From Meiothermus cerbereus DSM 11376 (GTDB lineage: Bacteria; Deinococcota; Deinococci; Deinococcales; Thermaceae): a stretch of 64,000 bases of DNA. Location: the NCBI RefSeq assembly GCF_000620065.1, contig NZ_KK211062.1, positions 87,866 through 151,865 on the forward strand. The letters are read 5' to 3'. The notes below the pieces were generated by a model. It was given only the letters and a program-made list of their open reading frames with translations. It was not told where the DNA came from and ran no database searches. The position numbers and the translations under genes are program-made. Below, piece by piece: positions 1 through 9,179 of the stretch (position 1 is its first letter; each line of letters starts with the position of its first letter).

Positions 1-8
1 AGCCGCGC

Positions 9-1097
9 TCAGGTCAAAACCCGCGCCGTGGTCGCCTCGTGAATCCCGGCCTTCTTGTCGTGCAAAAAGCCACCCTGGAAACCTCTTTGTAGGGCCACAA
101 TCTCGGCCAGGGCCGCCACCGCAATCTCCTCCGGACTTTCGGCGCCGATGTCCAGCCCGATGGGATTCCGCAGACGGGCCAGTTGCTCCTGGCTGGGCAC
201 GAAGCCTTCGTCTTTCAGGGCATCCATAATTTTTTCCAGACGGTTGCGCGGACCCAGCATACCCACATACCGGGCCGGCGACTCCAGGGCGAAGCGCAGG
301 GCCTGGCGGTCAATGTCGAGGTGGTGGTTCATCACGATGACGTGCTGGCGGGGCGTCAAACTGATTTTCTGGTCGTATTCGTCGTGGGCAGCTTGAATGG
401 TCTGGCAGCCTGCAAAACCCTGCAAAAGCTCGGGGCGGGCGTCCACCACCGTCACCCTAAACCCCAGCACCAGGGCCTGGTTGGCCATGGGCTTGGCGTC
501 GTGGCCTGCCCCGAACAAAACCAGCTCGGGAATGGGGCTGCTGACGTCAAAAAATACCTCGGCCTCCTGCACATAGCGGGTGGTGGGGCGGGAGGAGCCC
601 CCCTGCATCTGCTGGGCAATTCGAATCACCTGGTCGTGCAGTTCGGGGGGGGTAATTTGGCCCTCGAGCGCCCCGTTGGGCTTGAGCCAGACCCGTCCCT
701 CGCCACCCCCCATCACCGTAGCCAGCACCGAGGGCTCCGACTCGGTGGTCTCCTGCAGCCAGCGGTGCAGCATCCCCTGGGGCTCCACCGGCTCAACCCA
801 GACCTCGACCGTACCACCACAACCAGGCCACCAGGTCTTTTCTTCGTTGTAATCGAAGATGGTACGCTCGGCCCGGCCCCGGGCCAGAATCTGCATGGCA
901 ATTTCGATCATCTCCTGCTCGAGGCAACCCCCGGAAATCATGCAGGCCGAGCCGCCGTCCTCGCGCACCAGCATCTTGGCCCCTTCGCGGCGATAAGCCG
1001 AGCCAATCACCCGCACCACCGTCGCCAGGGCAGTCTCTTTTCCCTCGGCCCAGGCGGCCTCGAGGGCAGCCAACAGCATGGGTATCTCGTTTGCCAT
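9..1097 (-). CDS. XdhC/CoxI-family molybdenum cofactor chaperone
   Basis: 362 aa. Family members bind, protect and insert sulfurated molybdenum cofactor into xanthine dehydrogenase/CO dehydrogenase-type hydroxylases in the cytoplasm. The N-terminal XdhC domain has the conserved segment GSAYRREGAKM (about residues 32-42) and GGCLE (56-60), whose cysteine is the usual cofactor ligand. A C-terminal Rossmann half starts at FGAGHDAKP (about 195). The length is normal for the two-domain family. The gene is divergent from the hydroxylase genes starting at 1567, which supports a role as their dedicated chaperone; the physical partner is inferred. The stop codon lies at the very edge of the window but the gene is complete. 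Confidence 0.9.
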   Translation of the reverse strand: MANEIPMLLAALEAAWAEGKETALATVVRVIGSAYRREGAKMLVREDGGSACMISGGCLEQEMIEIAMQILARGRAERTIFDYNEEKTWWPGCGGTVEVWVEPVEPQGMLHRWLQETTESEPSVLATVMGGGEGRVWLKPNGALEGQITPPELHDQVIRIAQQMQGGSSRPTTRYVQEAEVFFDVSSPIPELVLFGAGHDAKPMANQALVLGFRVTVVDARPELLQGFAGCQTIQAAHDEYDQKISLTPRQHVIVMNHHLDIDRQALRFALESPARYVGMLGPRNRLEKIMDALKDEGFVPSQEQLARLRNPIGLDIGAESPEEIAVAALAEIVALQRGFQGGFLHDKKAGIHEATTARVLT

Positions 1098-1566
1098 AAA
1101 ACTGTTCCCCTCGCCCCAACCTACACCCAGAAGCCCCCCAGGACTCTGTTAGCAGAACACATTTGCCCAATTTCGTGCTATTGGCAAAACCCGGGGCTTC
1201 TTGTTACTCTCATCTTCGAAGTTATATAGTAGCGGCTAAAGATTTCAGTTGCAGGTGTGCCCACTCGCTTTGTTTGGCTAGCCTGAGAGTGTTTCTGGTA
1301 GCTATGGCCTCGAGGTGCTGTCGTGACTAGATTTTCTATATACCCAGCAGTGTGCGTTGCAGACAGCCTCGCTAAAGCAACCACCGTGGATTTACGAACC
1401 AGGCCCGTCATGCAGGATCCAGTTCCAACGCAGTTCCACAACACAAGCCTTTTACCTAGCAGCAGCTTGCCCGGCTTTCGAGGAGGAGATGAGGGACCGC
1501 CAAGCCTTTGACACAATTTGGCTATCAATGGTCTGAACCAACCCACCATATCGTCGAGGAGGAAGC
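1098..1566. promoter_or_regulatory. Divergent intergenic region between xdhC-like gene and coxS
   Basis: 469 bp without a convincing gene. An imperfect inverted repeat (TTTGCCCAAT at 1162-1171 and ATTGGCAAA at 1180-1188) is a possible operator. A TTGACA box lies at 1508-1513, but no good -10 box follows at 17 nt. A clear Shine-Dalgarno sequence (GAGGAGGAA, about 1556-1564) precedes the coxS ATG, so unlike many genes here coxS has a real leader. Open frames crossing this region look like chance frames. Confidence 0.4.
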
Positions 1567-2067
1567 ATGGCAGAAAAAGTACACATCAAGGTAGTGGTCA
1601 ACGGGCTCGAGCACCACAGCGAGGTGGAGCCGAGGCTTTTATTGGTTCACTACCTGCGCGAAACCTTGGGGCTTACCGGAACCCACGTAGGCTGTGATAC
1701 CAGCCAGTGCGGGGCTTGCACGGTGCACGTAGACGGACAGGCCGTGAAGTCGTGCACCATGTTCGCGGTGCAGGCCGATGGCGCCAGTGTAACCACCATC
1801 GAAGGCATCGGAAGCGTCGGCAAGTTACACCCGGTGCAGGAAGGTTTTTGGGAGATGCACGGGCTACAGTGTGGCTTCTGCACCCCCGGCATGATCATGG
1901 CGGCGGTTGACCTGCTCAACAAGAACCCCCAGCCCAGCGAAGAGGAAATCCGCCATGCCTTAGAGGGCAACCTGTGCCGCTGCACCGGCTACCACAACAT
2001 CGTGCGGGCCGTGCAGTACGCTGCCGACAAGATGGCGGGCAAGGTTGGAGCCGCTGCGGACGACTAA
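1567..2067 (+). CDS. coxS: Molybdenum hydroxylase small subunit (2 x 2Fe-2S), CoxS-like
   Basis: 166 aa, the usual length. It passes electrons from the molybdenum site to FAD. The plant-type ferredoxin cluster is C43, C48, C51, C63 (CDTSQCGAC then a later Cys); the second, helical cluster is C102, C105 (CGFC) with C137 and C139 (CRC). All eight ligands are present. A strong Shine-Dalgarno sequence supports the start. It is first in the S-L-M order followed by maturation genes. The family is shared by CO dehydrogenase, xanthine dehydrogenase and other hydroxylases, so the substrate cannot be read from this subunit. Confidence 0.93.
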   Translation: MAEKVHIKVVVNGLEHHSEVEPRLLLVHYLRETLGLTGTHVGCDTSQCGACTVHVDGQAVKSCTMFAVQADGASVTTIEGIGSVGKLHPVQEGFWEMHGLQCGFCTPGMIMAAVDLLNKNPQPSEEEIRHALEGNLCRCTGYHNIVRAVQYAADKMAGKVGAAADD

Positions 2068-2130
2068 TCCCGGGAGCAGGATTCAAGCAACCTGTCTCAT
2101 ACCCCGGATTTACAGATTAGGGAGGAAACA

Positions 2131-4497
2131 ATGGCCGAAAAACTCTTTGGCAAGGCGATGAAGCGGGTCGAAGACCCCCGCTTCATTACCGGCTCCGGTA
2201 ACTATACCGACGACATGACCCTGCCCGGCATGGTGCACGCGGCCATGGTTCGTTCGCCGTATGCCCACGCCCGCATCAAGGGCATCGATACCTCCAAGGC
2301 CCGTTCGCATCCTGGGGTGCTGGCGGTAATTACCGGCCAGGAGATGAAGGATGCCGGCATCAACGGGATTCCCACCGGCTGGCTGCATCCCGGCATCAAA
2401 ACCCCGCCCCACTACGCCATTACCTTCGACAAGGCCCGACACGTGGGCGACATTGTGGCCGCGGTCATCGCCGAAACCCGGCAGATTGCCGAGGATGCCG
2501 CACAACTCGTGGAAGTGGACTACGAGCCCCTGCCCGCGGTTGCGCTGGGGAGCGACGCGCTCAAACCCGGTGCCCCCGCTGTACACGACGACGTGCCCGA
2601 CAACGTCTGCTTCACCTGGAGCATTGGCGATAAAGCTGCGGTAGATGCGGCTTTTGCCAGCGCCTACAAAACCGTCAAACTCAACCTGCGCAACAACCGG
2701 CTGGTGCCCAACGCCATGGAGCCTCGAGCCTCGCTGGCCCAGTACCTCAAGGCCAGCGACGAGTACACCCTCTGGACCACCAGCCAGAACCCCCACATTC
2801 ACCGCCTCCTGATTGCCGCTTTCATCATGGGCATCCCCGAGCACAAGCTGCGGGTGATCGCCCCGGATGTGGGCGGGGGCTTCGGCAGCAAGATCTACCA
2901 GTACCCCGAGGAGATTATCGTGCTCTACGCGGCCAAAAAGCTGGGCCGACCGGTCAAGTGGACGGCCCGCCGCTCGGAGAGCTTTGTCACCGACTCCCAC
3001 GGACGCGACCACGAGACCGTGGCCGAGATGGCAGTGGATCAGAACGGCAAGATTACCGCGGTGCGGGTGGACACCATCGCCAACATGGGGGCCTACCTGA
3101 CCACTTTTGCCCCGGCGGTGCCCACCTACCTGTACGGCTGTTTGCTGGCCGGCACCTATACCACACCCCACATCTACTGCCACGTAACCGCGCCCTTTAC
3201 CCACACCACCCCCGTGGATGCCTACCGGGGCGCCGGGCGGCCCGAGGCCACCTATCTGCTCGAGCGCCTGGTGGACGTGATGGCCCACGAGCTGGGCATG
3301 GATCCGGTGGAGTTCCGCCGCAAGAACCTGATTCCCCCCGAGGCCTTCCCCTACCAGACCCCGGTGGCTTTGCAGTACGACTCCGGCAACTACGAGGCCA
3401 ACCTGAACAAGGCCCTCGAGCTGGTCAACTACAAAGCGCTACGCGAGCAGCAAGAAGCCTGGCGCCAGCAAGGCCGCCACATGGGAATCGGGGTGGTGAC
3501 CTATATCGAGGCCTGCGGGCTGGCCCCCTCGGCCCTGGTGGGCAGCCTGGGGGCCCAGGCCGGGCAGTGGGAGAGCGCTTTGGTGCGGGTGATGCCCACC
3601 GGCAAGGTGGAGGTCTTTACCGGTACGCACAGCCACGGTCAGGGCCACGAGACGGCCTTTGCCCAGGTGGTGGCCGACGAGCTGCAAATCCCCGTCGAGG
3701 ACGTGGTGCTGATACACGGCGACACCGGGCGGATGCCCTACGGCTGGGGGTCGTATGGCTCGCGCTCGGCCCCCACGGGCCTCTCGGCCATCGTGCTGGC
3801 GACCCGCAAGATTATCGACAAGGCCAAAAAGATTGCCGCCCATCTGCTCGAGGCCAGCCCCGACGACATCGTGCACGAAGACGGCAAGTTTATGGTCAAG
3901 GGGGTGCCCGACAAGGCCAAGACCTTCTTCGAGATCGCCCTGATGGCCCACCTGGCCCACAACTACCCCGCCGACCTCGAGCCCGGCCTCGAGGCCACCC
4001 ACTTCTATGACCCCAAAAACTTCGTCTACCCCTTCGGCACCCACATCGCGGTGGTGGAGGTAGACCCCGACACCGGCAAGGTCAAGCTGCTGCGCTACCT
4101 CTCGGTGGACGACTGCGGCCCGGTGGTCAACCCCCTGATTGCCGAGGGCCAGGTGCACGGGGGCATTGCCCAGGGCTTGGGGCAGGCCCTGCTGGAAGAG
4201 GCCGTCTACGATAAAGAGGGCCAGATTCTCTCGGGGAACTTTTTGGAGTACACCCTCCCCCGCGCCGACGATCTGGTGCAGATCGAGCACGACCACACCG
4301 TGACCCCCTGCCCGCACAACCCCCTGGGCATCAAAGGCATCGGCGAGGCCGGCACCATCGCCTCCACCGCCGCGGTGGCCAACGCCGTCATGGATGCCCT
4401 GCGGCCCTTTGGTATTGTGCACCTCGACATGCCCTACACCCCCGAAAAGGTCTGGCGGGCCATTCACGGCAACAGGCTGGCCCAGGCCGCCGATTAG
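2131..4497 (+). CDS. coxL: Molybdenum hydroxylase large subunit, form II CoxL-like
   Basis: 788 aa. This catalytic subunit binds Mo-molybdopterin cytosine dinucleotide. Visible family motifs are GGGFGSK (about 248-254) and GIGEAG near residue 738, which carries the catalytic Glu. The active-site loop reads AYRGAGR at 364-370. That is the form II signature; true CO dehydrogenases of form I carry AYXCSFR with the Cu-binding Cys. CO oxidation should therefore not be assumed. The SD sequence (GGGAGG, about 2120-2125) precedes the ATG. The gene lies 63 bp after coxS and is probably co-transcribed with it. Other aldehyde or purine hydroxylases of this superfamily remain possible. Confidence 0.93.
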   Translation: MAEKLFGKAMKRVEDPRFITGSGNYTDDMTLPGMVHAAMVRSPYAHARIKGIDTSKARSHPGVLAVITGQEMKDAGINGIPTGWLHPGIKTPPHYAITFDKARHVGDIVAAVIAETRQIAEDAAQLVEVDYEPLPAVALGSDALKPGAPAVHDDVPDNVCFTWSIGDKAAVDAAFASAYKTVKLNLRNNRLVPNAMEPRASLAQYLKASDEYTLWTTSQNPHIHRLLIAAFIMGIPEHKLRVIAPDVGGGFGSKIYQYPEEIIVLYAAKKLGRPVKWTARRSESFVTDSHGRDHETVAEMAVDQNGKITAVRVDTIANMGAYLTTFAPAVPTYLYGCLLAGTYTTPHIYCHVTAPFTHTTPVDAYRGAGRPEATYLLERLVDVMAHELGMDPVEFRRKNLIPPEAFPYQTPVALQYDSGNYEANLNKALELVNYKALREQQEAWRQQGRHMGIGVVTYIEACGLAPSALVGSLGAQAGQWESALVRVMPTGKVEVFTGTHSHGQGHETAFAQVVADELQIPVEDVVLIHGDTGRMPYGWGSYGSRSAPTGLSAIVLATRKIIDKAKKIAAHLLEASPDDIVHEDGKFMVKGVPDKAKTFFEIALMAHLAHNYPADLEPGLEATHFYDPKNFVYPFGTHIAVVEVDPDTGKVKLLRYLSVDDCGPVVNPLIAEGQVHGGIAQGLGQALLEEAVYDKEGQILSGNFLEYTLPRADDLVQIEHDHTVTPCPHNPLGIKGIGEAGTIASTAAVANAVMDALRPFGIVHLDMPYTPEKVWRAIHGNRLAQAAD

Positions 4498-4601
4498 GCC
4501 GGGCCTGCGCCGTGTGGTCAAGAGATATAGCGCCGCGATAAAAGCAGGGGAGCCCACAACTCCGCCTCACCCCGCTCCCCTGCGCCAAATGGAGGGTTTA
4601 G

Positions 4602-5438
4602 ATGTACACATCTGAGTTCGCCTATAAAAAAGCTAGTAGCCTTGCGGAGGCCATCCGCCTGCTCCAGCAGCACCCCGATGCCAAGCTGCTGGCAGGCGGC
4701 CACAGCCTGATTCCCACCATGAAGCTGCGTCTGGCTTCGCCCCCGGCCCTGATCGACATCTCCAGGGTGCCGGAGCTGCGCGGGATCCGGCGCGAAGGCG
4801 AGACCCTGGTCATCGGAGCCATGACCACCTACCACGAGCTGGAAACCTCCGATCTGCTCAAACAGCACTGCCCCATCATTCCCCAGGCCGTACACCTGAT
4901 TGGCGACCCCATGGTGCGGGCCCGGGGCACCATCGGGGGTTCGCTGGCCCATGCCGACCCCGCCGCCGATCTGCCGGCTTCTATGCTGGCCTTGGGGGCC
5001 CAGATTAAAGTCCAGGGGCCCTCCGGCAGCCGGGTGGTGGAAGCTGAGCAGTTTTTCACCGGCATGTTCAGCACGGCCCTGCAGGAAGGCGAAATCCTGA
5101 GCGAGGTACACATTCCCATCCGGCCCGGCGCCCGCATGGCCTACGCCAAGTTCCCCCACCCAGCCAGCCGCTACGCGGTGGTGGGGGTGGCGGTGGTGCT
5201 GGACGGAAATACCGTGCGGGCGGCGGTTACCGGGGCGGGCGAGCACGCCATGCGGCTTACCAAGCTCGAGCAGGCCCTCTCGGGCCAGCCCCTTACCGCC
5301 CAAAACATCGCCGCCGCCTGCCAGGGGCTGCTCCCGCCCGACAACCTCAACCACGACCTGGTAGCCTCCAAAGAGTACCGCGCCCACCTGGTGGACGTGA
5401 TGGCCAAGCGGGCTTTAATGCAAGCCGCCGGGCTATAG
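4602..5438 (+). CDS. coxM: Molybdenum hydroxylase FAD-binding medium subunit, CoxM-like
   Basis: 278 aa, normal for the family. It carries FAD and delivers electrons to the acceptor. The two FAD-binding motifs are visible: AGGHSLIP at 31-38 and TIGGSLAHADPAADLP at 110-125. The ATG at 4602 follows GGAGG (about 4591). It completes the S-L-M trio; the order differs from the M-S-L order of the classical cox operon. The gap to coxL is 104 bp with no other gene. Confidence 0.93.
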   Translation: MYTSEFAYKKASSLAEAIRLLQQHPDAKLLAGGHSLIPTMKLRLASPPALIDISRVPELRGIRREGETLVIGAMTTYHELETSDLLKQHCPIIPQAVHLIGDPMVRARGTIGGSLAHADPAADLPASMLALGAQIKVQGPSGSRVVEAEQFFTGMFSTALQEGEILSEVHIPIRPGARMAYAKFPHPASRYAVVGVAVVLDGNTVRAAVTGAGEHAMRLTKLEQALSGQPLTAQNIAAACQGLLPPDNLNHDLVASKEYRAHLVDVMAKRALMQAAGL

Positions 5439-5455
5439 AAGCCCTGATAAATGTG

Positions 5456-5479
5456 AGGGGCTGAGGCCATTCAGCCCCT
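5456..5479 (+). terminator. Stem-loop after coxM
   Basis: A perfect 9-bp stem (AGGGGCTGA, loop GGCCAT, TCAGCCCCT) lies between the coxM stop and the MoxR start. The T-run is weak, so it may be a partial terminator or an mRNA processing and stability element that separates structural from maturation genes. Confidence 0.5.
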
Positions 5480-5496
5480 TATCTTCGTGCCATGAT

Positions 5497-6396
5497 ATGA
5501 ACATGATGCCTAAATCCGTCGAGGAGACCCAAAAAGCCCTCGAGGCCCATCGCTACATCGCCGATAAGGGACTCTCGGTAGCGGTGTTTCTGGCCCTGAA
5601 GCTGGGCCGCCCTTTGCTCCTGGAGGGCGAGCCAGGGGTGGGCAAGACCGAGATCGTGAAGGTGCTGGCAGAGATGCTCTCTACCCGTCTGATTCGCCTG
5701 CAATGCTACGAAGGGTTGGACATTAGCAATGCGGTGTACGAGTGGGACTACGCCCGCCAGCTCCTGCAAATTCGGCTGCTGGAGGCCAGCGGCGAGCGCG
5801 ACCAGGAAAAAGTGCGCCACGAGGTGTTCAGCCAGGAGTTCCTGCTCAAGCGCCCGCTTTTGCAGGCCCTGGAAAGCCAGAACGGCAAGGCCCCGGTACT
5901 CTTGATTGACGAACTCGACCGGGCCGATGAGGAGTTCGAGGCGTTTTTGCTCGAGTTCCTTTCCGACTGGCAGATTACCGTTCCCGAGGTGGGCACCCTC
6001 AAGGCCGAAAGGCCGCCGGTGGTGGTGATTACCTCCAACCGCACCCGCGAGATACACGACGCCCTGAAGCGCCGCTGCATGTACTACTGGATCGACTACC
6101 CCAGCTTCGAGAAGGAGTACCGCATCGTGCAGGAAAAAGTGCCGGGCGTACCGGAAAAACTGGCCCAGCAGGCGGTAGCCTTTGTGCAGGAGCTGCGTAA
6201 GCAGGACCTCTACAAAGCCCCCGGCGTGGCCGAGACCCTGGACTGGGCCTCCTCGCTTTTAGCCCTGGGCCAGACCGAGCTTTCCCCCGAGGTCATCGAG
6301 GAAACTCTGGGGGTGCTGCTCAAGTACCAGGACGACGTGGTTAAAGCCAAAAACCAGGCCCGCGACCTGCTGGCTAGGGCCCAGATGTCTATATGA
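5497..6396 (+). CDS. MoxR-family AAA+ ATPase (CoxD-like)
   Basis: 299 aa. MoxR AAA+ ATPases act with VWA proteins as chaperones in assembly of metalloenzymes; CoxD helps build the CO dehydrogenase active site. Walker A is GEPGVGKT (44-51), Walker B is LLIDELDR (about 135-142), and an arginine-rich sensor region follows. The start could be the ATG at 5497 or at 5503. The stop overlaps the next gene by 4 nt (ATGA), so translational coupling with the VWA protein is expected. Role with the hydroxylase here is inferred from the neighbourhood. Confidence 0.9.
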   Translation: MNMMPKSVEETQKALEAHRYIADKGLSVAVFLALKLGRPLLLEGEPGVGKTEIVKVLAEMLSTRLIRLQCYEGLDISNAVYEWDYARQLLQIRLLEASGERDQEKVRHEVFSQEFLLKRPLLQALESQNGKAPVLLIDELDRADEEFEAFLLEFLSDWQITVPEVGTLKAERPPVVVITSNRTREIHDALKRRCMYYWIDYPSFEKEYRIVQEKVPGVPEKLAQQAVAFVQELRKQDLYKAPGVAETLDWASSLLALGQTELSPEVIEETLGVLLKYQDDVVKAKNQARDLLARAQMSI

Positions 6397-7577
6397 CCCT
6401 GTCCACCCCACAGTTACTGAGCCATGTGGTGGCCTTCGTACGTAGCCTGCGAAGCGAGGGCATGGTGGTTACGCCAGGGCAGACCGCTACCTTTGCCAGG
6501 GCCTTAGGGGAGATTTCCATCTTTGACCCGGAGGCTTTTTTCTATGCGGCCCAGAGCACCCTCCTGACCCGGCAGGAAGACCGGGCTAAGTTTGCCGAAG
6601 CGTTTCGCAAGTTCTGGCAACACCTTGGCCTGGAACGTTTTCCAGCAGAGCTGCTCAATCAGGCCCCGCTACCTCCCAAAAAAGAGCAAAAGGCCCGGCC
6701 CGGCGAGGTGGGGCGCGAGCCGCGCTCCTCGGAGCGAAGCTCCAACCAACCCCAGCCCGTGGTGGATCGCGCCCTTACCTTCTCCGAGACCGAGGTGCTC
6801 AAGCAAAAGCGCTTCGACCAGATGAGTGAAGCCGAGCTCGAGGCCGCCCGCAGGCTGCTGTATGGCTTCGTATGGAACCCCCCCGAGCGGCGTACCCGCC
6901 GTCTGAAAGCCCGCGGCAAAGAGCAACTCGATCTACGCAAGAGTTTTCGTCGCGCCCTCAAACACCAGGGCGAGCTGGTGGTGCTCGAACAGCGTTCCCG
7001 CAAACACAAACCCCGCCCCATCGTGGCCCTGGCCGACGTTTCGGGCTCTATGGAGCGCTACGCGCGGATGCTGCTGCACTTTCTACACGCTTTTTCCCTC
7101 GAGCAAACCCGCCAGGGGGTGCGCCAGGTCGAGAGCTTTACCTTTGGCACGCGCCTGACCCGCATCACCCGCACCCTCAAAAAACGCAGCGTGGACGCTG
7201 CTTTGAGTGAGGTGGGGCAGCAGGTCAAGGACTGGTCGGGCGGCACCCGCATCGGGGCCTGCCTGCACAGCTTCAACCAGAGCTGGGCCAAGCGGGTGCT
7301 GGGCCGGGGGGCCATCGTGCTGGTCATCTCCGACGGCTGGGACCAGGGCGACCCCGAGCTGCTGGCCTTCGAGATGGAGCGCCTGCAGAAGTCCTGCCAC
7401 CGCCTGATCTGGCTCAACCCGCTTTTGGGCACCCCCGGCTACCAGCCCCTCACCCGCGGCCTGGTGGCGGCCCTGCCCTACATCGACGACTTTCTGCCGG
7501 TACACAACCTGAACAGCCTGGAGATGCTGGTGGAGGTCTTGCAGGGGCTCGAGCGACGCCCCGGCAGTGCCCACTGA
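6393..7577 (+). CDS. VWA-domain protein, CoxE-like
   Basis: 394 aa. This is the CoxE family partner of the MoxR ATPase, proposed to bind metal through a MIDAS site. The motif DVSGSME begins near residue 214 and gives the DxSxS MIDAS core; a threonine in SGGTRIG downstream fits the third ligand. The N-terminal half has a charged, proline-rich linker (about 90-130). The 4-nt overlap with the MoxR gene shows coupled expression. It closes the hydroxylase cluster. Confidence 0.88.
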   Translation: MTLSTPQLLSHVVAFVRSLRSEGMVVTPGQTATFARALGEISIFDPEAFFYAAQSTLLTRQEDRAKFAEAFRKFWQHLGLERFPAELLNQAPLPPKKEQKARPGEVGREPRSSERSSNQPQPVVDRALTFSETEVLKQKRFDQMSEAELEAARRLLYGFVWNPPERRTRRLKARGKEQLDLRKSFRRALKHQGELVVLEQRSRKHKPRPIVALADVSGSMERYARMLLHFLHAFSLEQTRQGVRQVESFTFGTRLTRITRTLKKRSVDAALSEVGQQVKDWSGGTRIGACLHSFNQSWAKRVLGRGAIVLVISDGWDQGDPELLAFEMERLQKSCHRLIWLNPLLGTPGYQPLTRGLVAALPYIDDFLPVHNLNSLEMLVEVLQGLERRPGSAH

Positions 7578-7631
7578 TATGAAATCTCGCCAGCTTGTTC
7601 TCATAATGCAGAGCCTGAGCGATAGCGGGTC

Positions 7632-7720
7632 TTCCCTGAGCCTGTCGAAGGGAACACCCTGGGATGGAGGCCCGTATTGCCGTTGGGGCGTTGGCTTCGA
7701 CAAGCTCAGCCAACCTTATC
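7632..7720. repeat. Intergenic inverted repeat (CTGAGCYTGTCGAAG family)
   Basis: Two near-identical 15-bp units lie in opposite orientation: CTGAGCCTGTCGAAG at about 7635-7649 and CTTCGACAAGCTCAG at about 7698-7712. They sit in the 289-bp gap between two convergent genes. The layout is that of a dispersed REP-like intergenic element. A 97-codon frame running through it (7567-7860, plus strand) is considered spurious. Confidence 0.6.
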
Positions 7721-7815
7721 GCACCCTTCACAGACGTAGCCTCCCACCCTGGAGGCAACTGTGCTGTGTAGGACACAAAGTGCAGTTTCCAAACGACCCT
7801 GCCCCAAGCATAGCC

Positions 7816-7840
7816 AAAACGCCCGCCAAGAAAGGCGGGC
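7816..7840 (-). terminator. Intrinsic terminator of the subtilase gene
   Basis: A perfect 7-bp GC stem (GCCCGCC, loop AAGAAA, GGCGGGC at 7821-7840). On the minus strand it is followed by GTTTTGG. It lies 26 bp past the subtilase stop codon. Confidence 0.75.
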
Positions 7841-7866
7841 GCGGGTCTAGGGATTGGTAGCAACAA

Positions 7867-9084
7867 TCAGTAATTGCTGTACAGCAGCAGGTTGGGCGAA
7901 CGCCGCCCGGCGTTGCTCACCACACCCGAAGTGGCGTTGCCCACAATGGCGTTGCGCACGGTGGCGGGGCTGGCACTGGGGTTGCTTTGCAGGTACAAAG
8001 CCGCTACCCCGGCCACATGGGGGGTGGCCATCGAGGTTCCGCTGATGGTGTTGGTCGAGGTGTCGCTGCTAATCCAGGCCGAGGTGATGGAAGAGCCGGG
8101 GGCGAAGAGGTCGAGGCAGCTACCGTAGTTGGAATAGGAGGCCCTGGCGTCGGTGGAGGTGGTGGCCCCCACGGTAATGCCTGCAGTGACGCGGGCTGGC
8201 GAGAACTGGCAGGCGTCGCGGTTGCTGTTACCTGCGGCCAGGGCAAAGGTAATCCCGGCGTTGATGGCGTTATTGACCGCGGTATCGAGGGCGCTCGAGG
8301 CCCCTCCACCCAGGCTCATGTTGGCCACCGCCGGCTTTTGGGCGTTCTGCCGTACCCAGTCCACCCCGGCAATCACGCCCGAGTTGGTACCCGAGCCGCT
8401 GCAATCCAAGACCCGCACGGCGTACAGGCGCACGTTCTTGGCTACGCCATACACCGAACCCCCCACCGTCCCGGCCACATGGGTTCCGTGGCCGTTGCAG
8501 TCGTTGCCGTTCTGGCCATCGCCAATTGCGTCAAAAGCCACCGCTGCGCGGCCCCCAAACTCGCTGTGGCTCACGCGGATTCCGGTGTCGATGATGTAGG
8601 CATGTACGCCGCTGCCGGTGTTGCTGTAGGTAAAGGTGCCGCTCAGGGGCAGGGCCCGCTGGTCAATGCGATCCAGGCCCCAGGTCGCACCCGTCTGGGT
8701 CGCATCAATAGACATAATCTGGTCGGCCTCAATGTAGGCCACCCTGGGATCCTGGCGCAAGGCCGCCAAGTTCTCTGGGGAAAGTCTGGCCGCAAGCCCC
8801 TGCAAAGCAGCGGTGTAGACCTGCTGCACCCTGGCATCGGGAGCAAGTCCGAGGCCCTCGAGTTCACGCTGCAGGGTAACACCTCTACCCAAACCTGCTT
8901 TCAGGCTCTGCAAAGAAGCCAGCACGTTGGCGTCATCCTTGTAGACCACAATGTACTGACCCTGGATGGCATTGGGGTTGTCGAGGCCCAACACCGGAGC
9001 CAGGTTATCGGTGGTTGCGCGGTTGCCACAGGCCGCCAGCGCCAGCAGTAAAACGAGCCAAGCAAAACGAAGATACATCGCCAA
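7867..9084 (-). CDS. Secreted subtilisin-like serine protease (S8, proteinase K/aqualysin type), lipoprotein
   Basis: 405 aa. The N-terminus is a lipoprotein signal with lipobox LAAC (Cys19), so the enzyme is probably anchored on the cell surface. An I9-type propeptide follows (about 40-120, QYIVVYKDD start). The catalytic triad is D166 (IIDTGI), H199 (GHGTHVAG) and S351 (GTSMATPHVAG), with oxyanion N286. Cysteines at about 196/228 and 292/323 could form the disulfides known in aqualysin-like enzymes. There is no long C-terminal extension. A -10 box TATACT lies at 9130-9135 on the minus strand, and GGAGG precedes the start, so this gene has a 5' leader. Confidence 0.92.
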   Translation of the reverse strand: MAMYLRFAWLVLLLALAACGNRATTDNLAPVLGLDNPNAIQGQYIVVYKDDANVLASLQSLKAGLGRGVTLQRELEGLGLAPDARVQQVYTAALQGLAARLSPENLAALRQDPRVAYIEADQIMSIDATQTGATWGLDRIDQRALPLSGTFTYSNTGSGVHAYIIDTGIRVSHSEFGGRAAVAFDAIGDGQNGNDCNGHGTHVAGTVGGSVYGVAKNVRLYAVRVLDCSGSGTNSGVIAGVDWVRQNAQKPAVANMSLGGGASSALDTAVNNAINAGITFALAAGNSNRDACQFSPARVTAGITVGATTSTDARASYSNYGSCLDLFAPGSSITSAWISSDTSTNTISGTSMATPHVAGVAALYLQSNPSASPATVRNAIVGNATSGVVSNAGRRSPNLLLYSNY

Positions 9085-9179
9085 GAACCTCCAGGAGCTG
9101 GATTAACTTTGGGTCTGATACCCGCAGAAAGTATACACTTCCTGGCGCAAATGTGGTGCTTTAGCAAAACAACCCTCAA

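Noticed and set aside
183..1229. 348-codon plus-strand frame opposite the XdhC-like gene
   Set aside because: Antisense shadow of a well-supported gene; the His/Gly-rich protein is typical of such frames in high-GC DNA.
2110..3288. 392-codon minus-strand frame opposite coxL
   Set aside because: Antisense shadow; low-complexity Gly/His/Val protein with no motif.
2131..4497. Form I aerobic CO dehydrogenase
   Set aside because: The loop reads AYRGAGR and lacks the AYXCSFR motif with the Cu-binding Cys.
7567..7860. 97-codon plus-strand frame between the CoxE-like gene and the subtilase
   Set aside because: It runs through the inverted repeat and the minus-strand terminator, and its protein shows no domain or coding-like composition.
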